The translations under genes were made by a program, and so were the position numbers. From positions 1 to 9,603 of the forward strand of contig JAHIUL010000113.1 in the NCBI GenBank assembly GCA_018817195.1: a stretch of DNA of 9,603 bases, given 5' to 3'. Each line of letters starts with the position of its first letter. Position 1 is the stretch's first letter. Source of the DNA: Candidatus Margulisiibacteriota bacterium. GTDB taxonomy: Bacteria > Margulisbacteria > WOR-1 > O2-12-FULL-45-9. Below the pieces are notes generated by a model. That model was given only the letters and a program-made list of their open reading frames with translations, had not been told where the DNA came from and ran no database searches. Of this stretch, positions 1 to 6,712 are shown piece by piece.

Positions 1-12
1 ATCCTTTCTCAT
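1..12 (-). CDS. Possible 5' end of a gene leaving the left edge (perhaps transposase)
   Basis: On the minus strand an ATG lies at 12-10 and reads M-R-K-D before the window ends. An AGGGGG purine run ends about seven bases upstream, a plausible ribosome binding site. It sits about 50 bp inside the tandem repeats at 63-109, which is where the first gene of an insertion sequence would start. Four residues prove nothing about the product. A transposase is only an inference from the repeats, and the ATG may be chance. Confidence 0.2.
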
Positions 13-62
13 TTCTTGCCCCCTTAACTCTTTATCGTAAGGTGGGCTTCTTTATTTATCAG

Positions 63-109
63 AAACCGGACATTATCACGTTGCCCAAACCGGACATTAT
101 CACGTTGCC
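63..109. repeat. Tandem direct repeat, 2 x 23 bp with period 24; probable mobile-element end
   Basis: The 23-bp unit at 63-85 recurs exactly at 87-109, separated by one base. The unit starts AAACC and its core is GGACATTATCACGTTGCC. The pair lies 9 bp from the nadK stop codon and is not coding in any recognisable gene. Short duplicated motifs just inside the end are typical of some insertion sequences, for example IS21-like elements, where they bind transposase. That identity is inferred, because no transposase is visible here. A repeat-type operator or a simple tandem duplication remains possible. Confidence 0.6.
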
Positions 110-118
110 GCTACATAA

Positions 119-880
119 TTAAACCTGGGGACCAAAACCAAAAGCTTCGCCTACCCGCTTAAAGAAATTATATCCTTTTAAACGAATAAATTTTGCCTTA
201 AGCTTTGACCTCTGTATTCTGATTTTCTGTCTTTCATGAAGCGTTACAAATTCCTGGCCGTCAACAGTTAAGATAGCCTTTTTCCCTCTGTTTAAAACAG
301 CTGTTATTGGCTCCTCAATAACTAAAGGGCGCGTATTGATGCTGTGGGGACAAATCGCAGAAATTACCAGGCTTCTTGATTCCGGCGTTAAAATCGGCCC
401 GCCTGCAGAAAGATTATAAGCAGTTGAACCTGTGGCAGTTGAAAAAATTAAACCGTCAGATGTGTATTCCGCAATGCCTTTTAACTCTAACTTGATAACA
501 CGGGCTATGCCGCTGTTGCTGATCACAATATCATTTAATCCAACCAGCTGCCTGCCTGCGACCAAGGCCTCAATCATTGTTCTTTGCTCAAGCTTAAATT
601 TTTTCTTCTTAATCTGATCCAATGCATCGCCTAAATCATGCAATTCAATTTCAGAAAGAAAACCTAACCCACCCATGTGAACCCCAAGGATCGGAATGTT
701 TTTTTTGGCAAGAATCCTGGCTGCCCGCAGGATAGTTCCATCTCCACCAAGGGTAATAGCAAGCTTGGCTCCGGCCAAATTTATCTTATACCCCATTTTT
801 TTCAATTCTTTAATCACCTGCACAGCAGTCCCAGCAATTAACTTGTCTTCTTTTTTATAAATTACCGCAATCGTTGTCAT
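119..880 (-). CDS. nadK: NAD kinase
   Basis: ATP- (or polyphosphate-) dependent NAD kinase, 253 aa, which phosphorylates NAD+ to NADP+ in the cytoplasm. The N-terminal domain carries the GGDGT signature at residues 45-49 with the catalytic Asp47. The NE/ND-type motif is N117-D118, and the NAD-binding loop TGSTAY is at 150-155, followed by the glycine-rich SAGGP at 158-162. The C-terminal beta-rich part ends in GFGPQV. The N-terminal nucleotide-binding region is short (about 40 residues before GGDGT), common in compact bacterial forms. The start is fixed by AGGAGG five bases upstream. It is last in the tlyA operon, 10 bp after the preceding gene; tlyA-nadK linkage is widespread in bacteria. 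No terminator is visible, and the gene runs straight into the repeats at 63-109. Confidence 0.96.
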   Translation of the reverse strand: MTTIAVIYKKEDKLIAGTAVQVIKELKKMGYKINLAGAKLAITLGGDGTILRAARILAKKNIPILGVHMGGLGFLSEIELHDLGDALDQIKKKKFKLEQRTMIEALVAGRQLVGLNDIVISNSGIARVIKLELKGIAEYTSDGLIFSTATGSTAYNLSAGGPILTPESRSLVISAICPHSINTRPLVIEEPITAVLNRGKKAILTVDGQEFVTLHERQKIRIQRSKLKAKFIRLKGYNFFKRVGEAFGFGPQV

Positions 881-885
881 GGTTT

Positions 886-891
886 CCTCCT
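886..891 (-). promoter_or_regulatory. Strong Shine-Dalgarno for nadK
   Basis: AGGAGG on the minus strand, five bases before the nadK ATG. It overlaps the last bases of the preceding gene around its TGA stop, so the two genes are probably co-translated. It contrasts with tlyA at the head of the operon, which has no Shine-Dalgarno. Confidence 0.8.
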
Positions 892-1427
892 CAGATCAAT
901 TTCAACATGGCTAACAACCAAATTATACCAATAATCCCCAGCACAAGGAATAAACCTATCAAAAAACGAAAATAAAAGTCAATATTTTTTTCATGGGGGA
1001 AACGAAAACTGACGCGCTGGACCTGACCGCTGCCAAGATTCAGAGTAATCACGCCATTAAATCCAAAAGCTCGGTCGATTTCCATTAATTTGCGACGGAA
1101 AATTGGCTCATTAGGATCTGTTTCACCTTCTGCCAAAGGAACTATTGCCACATACTTTTTCCCGTTTTTTTTAACAATAAAATCAACTTCAACATAGCCT
1201 AAATGGTCTTTACCATCAACATTGGTCATGACCGTAGCCTTTTGCCTACGGTTGAGAACCTGATAACCATTTTTCTGAAGCAATCTTTCTGCCTCCTTAG
1301 CAGAAAACCTGGGGATGTCTGATTGAGCACTAGAAGATCTGCTAAAAAACAACCTGCTAAGAAATAAAAATATAACCAGCCCGATAAAAACACCTATTAA
1401 TAATGAAACTAAAACTACATTCGTCAT
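891..1427 (-). CDS. Two-TM membrane protein with degenerate PD-(D/E)XK nuclease-like domain
   Basis: 178 aa, no gene name recognised. One hydrophobic segment spans about 4-28 and a second 152-176, enclosing a soluble domain of about 120 residues that faces one side of the membrane. The domain begins with a helix ending in the motif NGYQVL (53-58), then a beta meander VDGKDHLGYVEVDFIV (70-85) and KKYVAIV (90-96), then a helix containing RRKLMEIDRAF. This order resembles restriction-endonuclease-fold proteins, where the second strand would read D...ExK. Asp82 is present, but the expected Glu and Lys fall at Ile95 and Pro97, so catalysis is probably lost. This comparison rests on my memory of the motif, not a search. 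The ATG overlaps the tlyA stop (ATGA), with no strong Shine-Dalgarno, suggesting translational coupling. The role is unknown; membrane-tethered nucleic-acid binding is speculative. Confidence 0.75.
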   Translation of the reverse strand: MTNVVLVSLLIGVFIGLVIFLFLSRLFFSRSSSAQSDIPRFSAKEAERLLQKNGYQVLNRRQKATVMTNVDGKDHLGYVEVDFIVKKNGKKYVAIVPLAEGETDPNEPIFRRKLMEIDRAFGFNGVITLNLGSGQVQRVSFRFPHEKNIDFYFRFLIGLFLVLGIIGIIWLLAMLKLI

Positions 1428-2164
1428 TTTTTTACCAGATAAAGCAGGAACTCAATGTTTCCATCTGCTCCAGTTATTGGAGATTTAATTATTCCTTTGG
1501 CCTCAAAACCTATGGCCTTCGCCTCTACCTTGATTTTTTCAACAACCTCGTCTCGAACTCTCTCATCTTTGATAATGCCGCCCTTGCCAACCTGTTCTCT
1601 TTTAGCCTCAAATTGAGGCTTAATTAAGGCAACTACTTCACCCTTGTCCACTAACAAATTATAGACTGCTGGCAGGATTTTTGAAAGTGAAATAAACGAA
1701 ACATCTATGACGCTAAAATTGATATCTGAAACTTTAAGTCCAAGGTCATTTAAGGTTAAGTTCCTGGCATTAGTGCGTTCGATAACCCTTACTCGATTGT
1801 CCTGCCGGAGCTTCCAGGCTATCTGGCCATAGCCAACATCCACAGCGTAAACTTTTATTGCCCCATGCTGCAGCAAACAATCTGTGAATCCGCCGGTCGA
1901 AGCCCCAACATCAAGCGCAATCTTGCCGGCAACATTAATTTTAAACTTTTTTAATGCGGCTTCCAGCTTCAGCCCGCCGCGGCTGACATAAGGATGGAGT
2001 TGGCCTTTAACTGTTATTTCGGCATCAGCATTTATTTGGCTCCCGGCCTTATCAACTTTCACCCCGTCAACATAGACCAGTCCGGCCATTATAACTGCCT
2101 GGGCTTTAGCGCGTGATTCAAATAATTTTTTTTCTAATAAGAGGAGATCCAGTCTTTTTTTCAC
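1424..2164 (-). CDS. tlyA: TlyA-family rRNA 2'-O-methyltransferase (S4 domain)
   Basis: TlyA-family SAM-dependent methyltransferase, acting on 16S/23S rRNA ribose in characterised members. From a GTG at 2164 the protein is 246 aa and starts MKKRLD, the canonical TlyA N-terminus. An S4 RNA-binding domain covers about 1-60. The linker SRGGLKL (61-67) leads to a Rossmann fold with SAM motif ALDVGASTGGFTD (83-95). The family's K-D-K-E tetrad appears as K66, D154, K182 and E238. An in-frame ATG at 2188 would add MAYVTIQF; an earlier one at 2245 would run into the divergent gene. I prefer GTG because it gives the family N-terminus and lies exactly 7 nt after an extended -10 box, a leaderless arrangement. 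Neither GTG nor the ATG at 2188 has a Shine-Dalgarno. It heads the operon with the membrane protein and nadK. Homologues are sometimes annotated haemolysin A, which is misleading. Confidence 0.93.
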   Translation of the reverse strand: MKKRLDLLLLEKKLFESRAKAQAVIMAGLVYVDGVKVDKAGSQINADAEITVKGQLHPYVSRGGLKLEAALKKFKINVAGKIALDVGASTGGFTDCLLQHGAIKVYAVDVGYGQIAWKLRQDNRVRVIERTNARNLTLNDLGLKVSDINFSVIDVSFISLSKILPAVYNLLVDKGEVVALIKPQFEAKREQVGKGGIIKDERVRDEVVEKIKVEAKAIGFEAKGIIKSPITGADGNIEFLLYLVKK

Positions 2165-2166
2165 AA

Positions 2167-2199
2167 ATTGTATTGTAACATAAGCCATGTTATAATCAA
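2167..2199 (-). promoter_or_regulatory. Predicted promoter of tlyA, leaderless type
   Basis: Minus strand: -35 TTGATT at 2199-2194, a 16-bp spacer, and an extended -10, TGT followed by TACAAT (2177-2172). A second overlapping TACAAT is at 2172-2167. The first -10 leaves 7 nt before the GTG at 2164, so the transcript should begin at or next to the start codon. Read by eye; no start-site data. Confidence 0.5.
2168..2196 (+). promoter_or_regulatory. Predicted promoter of the lytic transglycosylase operon
   Basis: Plus strand: -35 TTGTAT (2168-2173), a 17-bp spacer and a consensus -10 TATAAT (2191-2196) preceded by TGT, an extended -10. Transcription would start near 2203, leaving a leader of about 11 nt with no Shine-Dalgarno before the ATG at 2214. 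Its -10 overlaps the tlyA -35 and its -35 overlaps the tlyA -10. Confidence 0.6.
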
Positions 2200-2213
2200 C
2201 AAACCCAAAAATA

Positions 2214-4274
2214 ATGAAACTTAGATGCATCTTAATTGCCTTCATATCCTTTGCCGTTACAACCTCTGCTGTGGCAGCCTCTTTAGAGGCAAGGGAAGCC
2301 TTTCAAAAGGGCTATCAACTATTACAGAGCAAAGATTATTATAATTCCATCAGAAGCTTTAAGCTGGCCATCAAAGATACTTCTTATCCTATATTAGACT
2401 ATAGCTATTTCTTTGCAGCCCAGGCCTACCAAGCAAGCCACCACCCGGATGAAGCCTTGCAGGTCTATAAAATTGTGCCGCAATATTTCAAAAACAGCGT
2501 ACTGGCGCCCAGGAGCCTGCTGGAAATAGCTAAGCTTGAACAGCAGCAGGGTAATCACGAAGCAGCCAGAAAGGTCTTCCAGGAACTAATCGCGCAGTTT
2601 CCAAAAACCGAGGTAATTCCTGAGGCAAGATTCATGCTCGGCCAATCTTATGAAAACATGGGCCAGCATGAGGATGCTGCCAGGATTTACCGCAACCTGG
2701 ATTTATTGCACCCGGGCAGCGATTATGCGGAAAAAGCCATAGACCACCTTGATTTATTAGCCCAAAAAAGCTCCCTGCCCGGCTATGAAGCACCGGCAGC
2801 CACTATCTATAATTTGGGTGTTAAATACTTTACTGTTAGAAACTATAAACGGGCCAAAGAATATTTTACCCGCATTATTAAATATTATAAAAAAAGCTCT
2901 TTTTATGACGAAGCAAAATTCATGCTCGGCAGGATTTATCTGAGGAAAGGTCAATTACAAACTGCTGCCCAATATTTTAAAAGCACTATTAACTTAAACA
3001 AAGATTCCAAACCAGAGGCCATGCTCTATTTAGCCTTGACGTATGGCTATCTTGAGAGCCCTAAGGCAGCTATTAAAACACTGGAAAAACTGGTTGAGAT
3101 GTATCCCAATAGTCCCTCAGCAGCTGCTGTCCTTTATCATATCGGTAATTTCCAACTTCAGCTGGAAAACGAGCCCGCTGCCATAGCTGCTTATAATAAG
3201 TTAATAGATAATTACCCAAACTCATACCTTTTTGATGAAGCTGTCTGGCTTATCGGCAAACTGGCTTACAAAGACGGCGACTATCAGACTGCCTACGAAA
3301 GCTTTAATCGGGCGCTGAAATTACCAGCAGAAAAAGCTTCTGACCGCCTGGTTTTTTGGACAGCAAAATGCGCAGCTAAGATAGGCCAGGAAAAGGATGC
3401 CATTGCCATTTACAAAACAACTATCGCGCGCTATGACCATTCATATTACGGCTACCGCGCCAGGGAAGAGCTGGAAAAATTGGGCATAACAGTTGCGGCT
3501 AATCATGTCCCTGATATTGCAGAAATAGTTGAGGAAATCGGCGGCGACTCTTTTGAAACTATCAGCCATGAAGAAAAATACAAAGAATTAATCGCCCTGG
3601 GCCTGGGCGATGAAGCAGCGCAAGAAGCGGCTTTTTTAGAAGAGCATGTCCCTTTAAGCCAAAAAGACAAAGCTAACATTGCCAAGTATCATGCTTATAT
3701 AATGAAGGGTAAGTTCGCCCAGCCAATCCATTTTGCAGAACAAAAGATCTATGAAGCTACCTTATCTGGCTCACTGACCAAGGTCGATCCCAGGCTGTGG
3801 CGCTTTTCTTATCCGCGCGGTTATTGGCAGTATGTTGAAAAATATTCAAAACAATACGGGGTGGATCCTCACCTTACTTATGCTGTAATCAGAGAAGAAA
3901 GCCGTTTTAAATCACGGGCGCTGTCGCGCTCCTGGGCCCACGGCCTGATGCAAATCATACCCTCTACCGGCAGATTAATATCCAAGGCTCTGGGTATGCG
4001 TTATTCACGCTGGAAACTATATGATCCCAGGGTAAATGTCCAGATGGGCACCTATTACCTTTCTGGACTTATCAAGCGGTTTAATGGTAATATAGCCTTG
4101 GCCTTAGCCGGCTACAACGGCGGGCCTCACCGCGTAGAAAAGTGGGTTAAAAAATATAAGAACTTCGACCTGGATGAATTTGTAGAAGATATTCCGCTGC
4201 GTGAAACACGCAATTATGTTAAAAAGGTGCTGAAAAGTTATTATGGCTACAAAAGAACCTATTCCGACGGATAA
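2214..4274 (+). CDS. Exported Slt-type lytic transglycosylase with N-terminal TPR array
   Basis: 686 aa peptidoglycan lytic transglycosylase. It would cleave the MurNAc-GlcNAc bond in the periplasm with formation of 1,6-anhydro-MurNAc. Residues 1-22 form a Sec signal peptide with an AVA-A type cleavage site. Residues about 25-430 hold roughly ten TPR-like helical repeats (for example [15 protein letters not shown] and [15 protein letters not shown]), paralleling the alpha-superhelix of Slt70. The C-terminal SLT domain (about 535-680) has catalytic Glu562 in the motif REESRF, GLMQ at 577-580 and AGYNGGP at 632-638. Family function is well supported; specificity is not deducible. It has no lipobox, so it is probably soluble periplasmic. 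It is divergent from tlyA across overlapping promoters and its last 32 nt overlap ruvB. The very short leader lacks a Shine-Dalgarno. Confidence 0.93.
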   Translation: MKLRCILIAFISFAVTTSAVAASLEAREAFQKGYQLLQSKDYYNSIRSFKLAIKDTSYPILDYSYFFAAQAYQASHHPDEALQVYKIVPQYFKNSVLAPRSLLEIAKLEQQQGNHEAARKVFQELIAQFPKTEVIPEARFMLGQSYENMGQHEDAARIYRNLDLLHPGSDYAEKAIDHLDLLAQKSSLPGYEAPAATIYNLGVKYFTVRNYKRAKEYFTRIIKYYKKSSFYDEAKFMLGRIYLRKGQLQTAAQYFKSTINLNKDSKPEAMLYLALTYGYLESPKAAIKTLEKLVEMYPNSPSAAAVLYHIGNFQLQLENEPAAIAAYNKLIDNYPNSYLFDEAVWLIGKLAYKDGDYQTAYESFNRALKLPAEKASDRLVFWTAKCAAKIGQEKDAIAIYKTTIARYDHSYYGYRAREELEKLGITVAANHVPDIAEIVEEIGGDSFETISHEEKYKELIALGLGDEAAQEAAFLEEHVPLSQKDKANIAKYHAYIMKGKFAQPIHFAEQKIYEATLSGSLTKVDPRLWRFSYPRGYWQYVEKYSKQYGVDPHLTYAVIREESRFKSRALSRSWAHGLMQIIPSTGRLISKALGMRYSRWKLYDPRVNVQMGTYYLSGLIKRFNGNIALALAGYNGGPHRVEKWVKKYKNFDLDEFVEDIPLRETRNYVKKVLKSYYGYKRTYSDG

Positions 4275-5304
4275 TGAATTAATCAACCCCGAAGAAAACC
4301 GGGACGAAGAACAAGCTTTTGAAGGCCTGCGCCCACAGTCATTTATAAACTTTATTGGCCAAAAAAAAATAATTGAAAATCTCTTAATCCACATCAATGC
4401 CGCGCAAAAACGCGCTGAACACCTTGACCATGTCCTGCTTTATGGGCCACCCGGTCTAGGTAAAACCACACTGGCTAATATCATTGCCCAGGAAATGGGC
4501 GTAAGCTTTAAAATTACTTCTGGCCCTGCCATTGAACGTCCTGGAGACCTGGCCGCCATTTTAACCAACCTTAAAACAAATGATGTCTTGTTTATTGATG
4601 AAATTCATCGCCTAAACCGTGTTGTTGAAGAAGTGCTCTATCCGGCAATGGAAGACTTTGGTTTAGATATAATCATTGGCAAGGGTCCCAGCGCCCGCTC
4701 AATCAGGCTTGATTTGCCAAAATTCACCTTGATTGGGGCAACTACCAGGATTGGGCAAATCTCTTCCCCCTTGCGTGATCGTTTTGGAATCGTTAATCGC
4801 CTGGAGTTTTATTCGACCCAAGACTTGAAAGAAATAATTATTCATGCCGCAGAAGTTTTAGAAATTGAAATTAAAACAGATGGCGCAGAAGAAATAGCTA
4901 AAAGATCACGCGGCACCCCCAGGATTGCCAATCGCCTGCTGCGTCGTGTGCGAGACTACGCCCAGGTAAAAGGATCGGGCATTATTACTCAGGAGATCGC
5001 GCAAAAAGCTTTGTTAGGTCTTGATATTGACGAGCTGGGCCTGGACAAAACAGACCGCCGCCTGCTGGAAGCCATTATTATAAAGTTTAGCGGTGGGCCC
5101 GTTGGCGTAGATACGCTGGCTGCCTCAATCCACGAAGAAGCAATTACGCTTGAAGATGTTTACGAGCCGTATCTTTTGCAAATTGGTTTTATAGAAAGGA
5201 CCCCGCGCGGCAGGATGGCTACAGAAGCGGCTTATAAGCACCTGGGACTGGCTTTTAACAAAAAAGACAAGACCAAACAAGCTGGTCTTTTTAAGGAAGG
5301 ATAA
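4243..5304 (+). CDS. ruvB: Holliday junction branch-migration helicase RuvB
   Basis: 353 aa AAA+ motor of the RuvAB complex, which drives branch migration of Holliday junctions during recombination and repair. Walker A is GPPGLGKT (68-75) and Walker B is LFIDEIH (116-122). Sensor 1 is GATTR (165-169) and the arginine finger is R178 in SPLRDRFG. Sensor 2 lies in [11 protein letters not shown]. The C-terminal winged helix carries [10 protein letters not shown] and [10 protein letters not shown], the classical RuvB ending. The N-terminus is about 10 residues longer than usual before the LRP motif. No other start codon fits downstream, so the gene overlaps the transglycosylase by 32 nt. Its only candidate Shine-Dalgarno, AAGGTG, is a distant 13 nt away. 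ruvA and ruvC are not adjacent, although often linked in bacteria. Confidence 0.96.
   Translation: MATKEPIPTDNELINPEENRDEEQAFEGLRPQSFINFIGQKKIIENLLIHINAAQKRAEHLDHVLLYGPPGLGKTTLANIIAQEMGVSFKITSGPAIERPGDLAAILTNLKTNDVLFIDEIHRLNRVVEEVLYPAMEDFGLDIIIGKGPSARSIRLDLPKFTLIGATTRIGQISSPLRDRFGIVNRLEFYSTQDLKEIIIHAAEVLEIEIKTDGAEEIAKRSRGTPRIANRLLRRVRDYAQVKGSGIITQEIAQKALLGLDIDELGLDKTDRRLLEAIIIKFSGGPVGVDTLAASIHEEAITLEDVYEPYLLQIGFIERTPRGRMATEAAYKHLGLAFNKKDKTKQAGLFKEG
5269..5292 (+). terminator. Weak stem-loop with T-run at the end of ruvB
   Basis: The arms AAGACCA (5269-5275) and TGGTCTT (5283-5289) form a perfect 7-bp stem with a 7-nt loop. The stem is followed by a T-run finishing at 5292, the layout of a small intrinsic terminator. 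It lies inside the ruvB coding end and directly before the hisB Shine-Dalgarno, AAGGAAGG at 5293-5300. It could be an attenuator or partial terminator between the two genes. The stem has only three G-C pairs, so it may equally be chance. Confidence 0.3.
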
Positions 5305-5310
5305 ACCATC

Positions 5311-5946
5311 ATGAAAAAAACTGTTAAGAGACAAAATAAACTCCATCGCAAAACAAAAGAAACAGATATTAAGGTTGAATTAAACATTGACGGCACAGGC
5401 AAAAGTAAAATTGATTACCCTATTCCCTTTTTGGGCCATATGTTCAACCTCTTTGCCAAGCATGGTTTGTTTGACTTAAAACTTAAGGCCAAAGGAGACC
5501 TGGAAATAGACCTGCATCACCTGGTGGAAGATACAGGCTTAGCATTAGGCGAAGCTTTTCATAAGGCCTTGGGCAAGAAAAAGCAAATTGAACGTTATGG
5601 CCATGCCATTATTCCAATGGACGAAGCCCTGGCCGAAGTAAAAGCCGCAGCAGATATCAGCGGCCGGCCTCACTTTACATTTAAAGCCAAGTTTACCAAA
5701 GAATTAATCTACGCTAAATTGGGCAAAGAGCGCATTAAACTCTACCTTGATGCAGAAATGCTGAGAGAGTTTTTCGAATCTTTTGTATATAAAGCCGGCA
5801 TATCGCTCCATATTGATTTAAAACGCGGCAAGAACTCTCACCATAAAATCGAAGCGATCTTTAAGGGGTTCGGCGTGGCCATGCGCCGCGCCTGTGAAAT
5901 TAATCCGCGCAAGAAAGGTATCCCCTCCACTAAAGGCGTCTTATAA
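5311..5946 (+). CDS. hisB: Imidazoleglycerol-phosphate dehydratase (HisB)
   Basis: 211 aa monofunctional IGPD. It dehydrates imidazole glycerol phosphate to imidazole acetol phosphate in histidine synthesis, using paired Mn2+ sites. The N-terminal signature RKTKETDI (13-20) matches the family's RxTxET. The metal-binding residues are visible: H43 in FLGHM, HHLVED (69-74), H167 in SLHI and HHKIEA (177-182). The motifs GTGK (28-31), RYG (95-97), MDEALA (103-108) and SGRP (117-120) are also present. Two positions usually acidic are changed: FLDHM reads FLGHM (G42), and the residue before HH, usually Asp, is L68. The length fits single-domain bacterial enzymes. A good AAGGAAGG overlaps the ruvB end, and the two genes are 6 nt apart. 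No other his gene is present, so it is an orphan in this window. I judge it probably functional because the ligands themselves are kept. Confidence 0.93.
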   Translation: MKKTVKRQNKLHRKTKETDIKVELNIDGTGKSKIDYPIPFLGHMFNLFAKHGLFDLKLKAKGDLEIDLHHLVEDTGLALGEAFHKALGKKKQIERYGHAIIPMDEALAEVKAAADISGRPHFTFKAKFTKELIYAKLGKERIKLYLDAEMLREFFESFVYKAGISLHIDLKRGKNSHHKIEAIFKGFGVAMRRACEINPRKKGIPSTKGVL

Positions 5947-6675
5947 TCACCTGCCCGCTGCCAGGCGGTCAATAAGAAACTGGGGCAGGTTAACTGCTTT
6001 CATCTTTTTCTGGACCTTTACAATATCATAGGCAACTCTGTGCAGGGAAAAGATTTTAGTCTTTGAATTGTATGCCCCATAGCTGGCGCGCGGATCTCTG
6101 TCCCGAGGCTGGCCAACTGAGCCAACATTAATGATTACTTTTTCATAGTCACCCACAAAAACCTCTTCATTATCTTTTAATGTTCGACCGTCAAAATTGC
6201 CGTCATTTTTCAAGCCAATAAACATCGGCCTGTGGGTGTGCCCGATAAAACAAAGGGGTTGAGTCATCAAATCAAAAGTGGGGATTGCTTCTGAAATATT
6301 CGTTATATATTCCTCCAAGGGAGAGCGCAGACTTCCATGAACGATTTCAAACTTATCTTCAACTATAACTTCGGGTAAGTTTTTTAAATATTCCAAGTTT
6401 TCCAAAGTAATAACTTGCTGGGTCCACTTTACTGCCGCTTTGGCATTGGCATTAAACCAGGTTGTAACTAGGTCTTTTGTTACTGCCCTGTCATGGTTGC
6501 CGGCTATAGTTGGAATCTTTAGTTGCCTGATTTCTTCGACGCACTCATTGGGATTAGGCCCGTAACCAACAACATCGCCAAGGCAGATAATTTTATCAAC
6601 ATTTTTCAGCTGTTTAAGTACAGATGTCAATGCTTCCAAATTGCTGTGTATATCTGATATAATGCCATACAACAT
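5947..6675 (-). CDS. Calcineurin-like metallophosphoesterase
   Basis: 242 aa cytoplasmic member of the metallophosphoesterase superfamily, similar to the YfcE/MJ0936-type phosphodiesterase group and diadenosine tetraphosphatases. All dinuclear-metal motifs are visible: DIH (D8, H10), GDVVGYGP (33-40), GNHD (59-62), HGS (113-115) and GHTH (145-148). The motif GSVGQPRDRDPRASY near 185-199 is typical of the COG0639/YfcE-like subfamily. Substrate cannot be deduced; phosphodiester or dinucleoside polyphosphate hydrolysis is most likely. The ATG at 6675 is 7 nt after TATAAT on its own strand, and no Shine-Dalgarno lies between, so the mRNA is likely leaderless. Its TGA abuts the hisB TAA directly with zero spacing, so convergent transcription is expected with no obvious terminator. 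It is divergent from the UPF0280 gene. Confidence 0.9.
   Translation of the reverse strand: MLYGIISDIHSNLEALTSVLKQLKNVDKIICLGDVVGYGPNPNECVEEIRQLKIPTIAGNHDRAVTKDLVTTWFNANAKAAVKWTQQVITLENLEYLKNLPEVIVEDKFEIVHGSLRSPLEEYITNISEAIPTFDLMTQPLCFIGHTHRPMFIGLKNDGNFDGRTLKDNEEVFVGDYEKVIINVGSVGQPRDRDPRASYGAYNSKTKIFSLHRVAYDIVKVQKKMKAVNLPQFLIDRLAAGR
6655..6663 (+). promoter_or_regulatory. Extended -10 for the UPF0280 gene
   Basis: TGATATAAT on the plus strand, within the first codons of the phosphoesterase gene. Transcription would start near 6670 and give a leader of about 28 nt containing AGGAG (6678-6682). No good -35 element is seen, as is acceptable for an extended -10. Together with 6683-6691 it forms a 9-bp inverted repeat with a 19-bp spacer. 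Confidence 0.4.
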
Positions 6676-6682
6676 ACAGGAG

Positions 6683-6712
6683 ATTATATCATCAAATCGT
6701 GGTTATTATGAA
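6683..6712 (-). promoter_or_regulatory. Predicted promoter of the phosphoesterase gene
   Basis: Minus strand: the extended -10 TGATATAAT (6691-6683) ends 7 nt before the ATG. A weak -35, TTCATA (6712-6707), lies 18 bp upstream of TATAAT. Transcription would begin within a base or so of the start codon, that is, a leaderless mRNA. Confidence 0.5.

Noticed and set aside
2165..2245. Longer tlyA starts at ATG 2245 and ATG 2188
   Set aside because: The first would overlap the divergent transglycosylase start, and both add residues before the canonical MKKRLD without a Shine-Dalgarno.
4104..4397. Open frame of 97 codons on the minus strand across the transglycosylase/ruvB junction
   Set aside because: Both plus-strand genes have complete motifs over this stretch, and the minus-strand translation matches nothing known.
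5947..5975. CCGC...GCGG hairpin as a shared terminator between hisB and the phosphoesterase gene
   Set aside because: Only four base pairs, within the phosphoesterase coding end, and no T-run follows on either strand.
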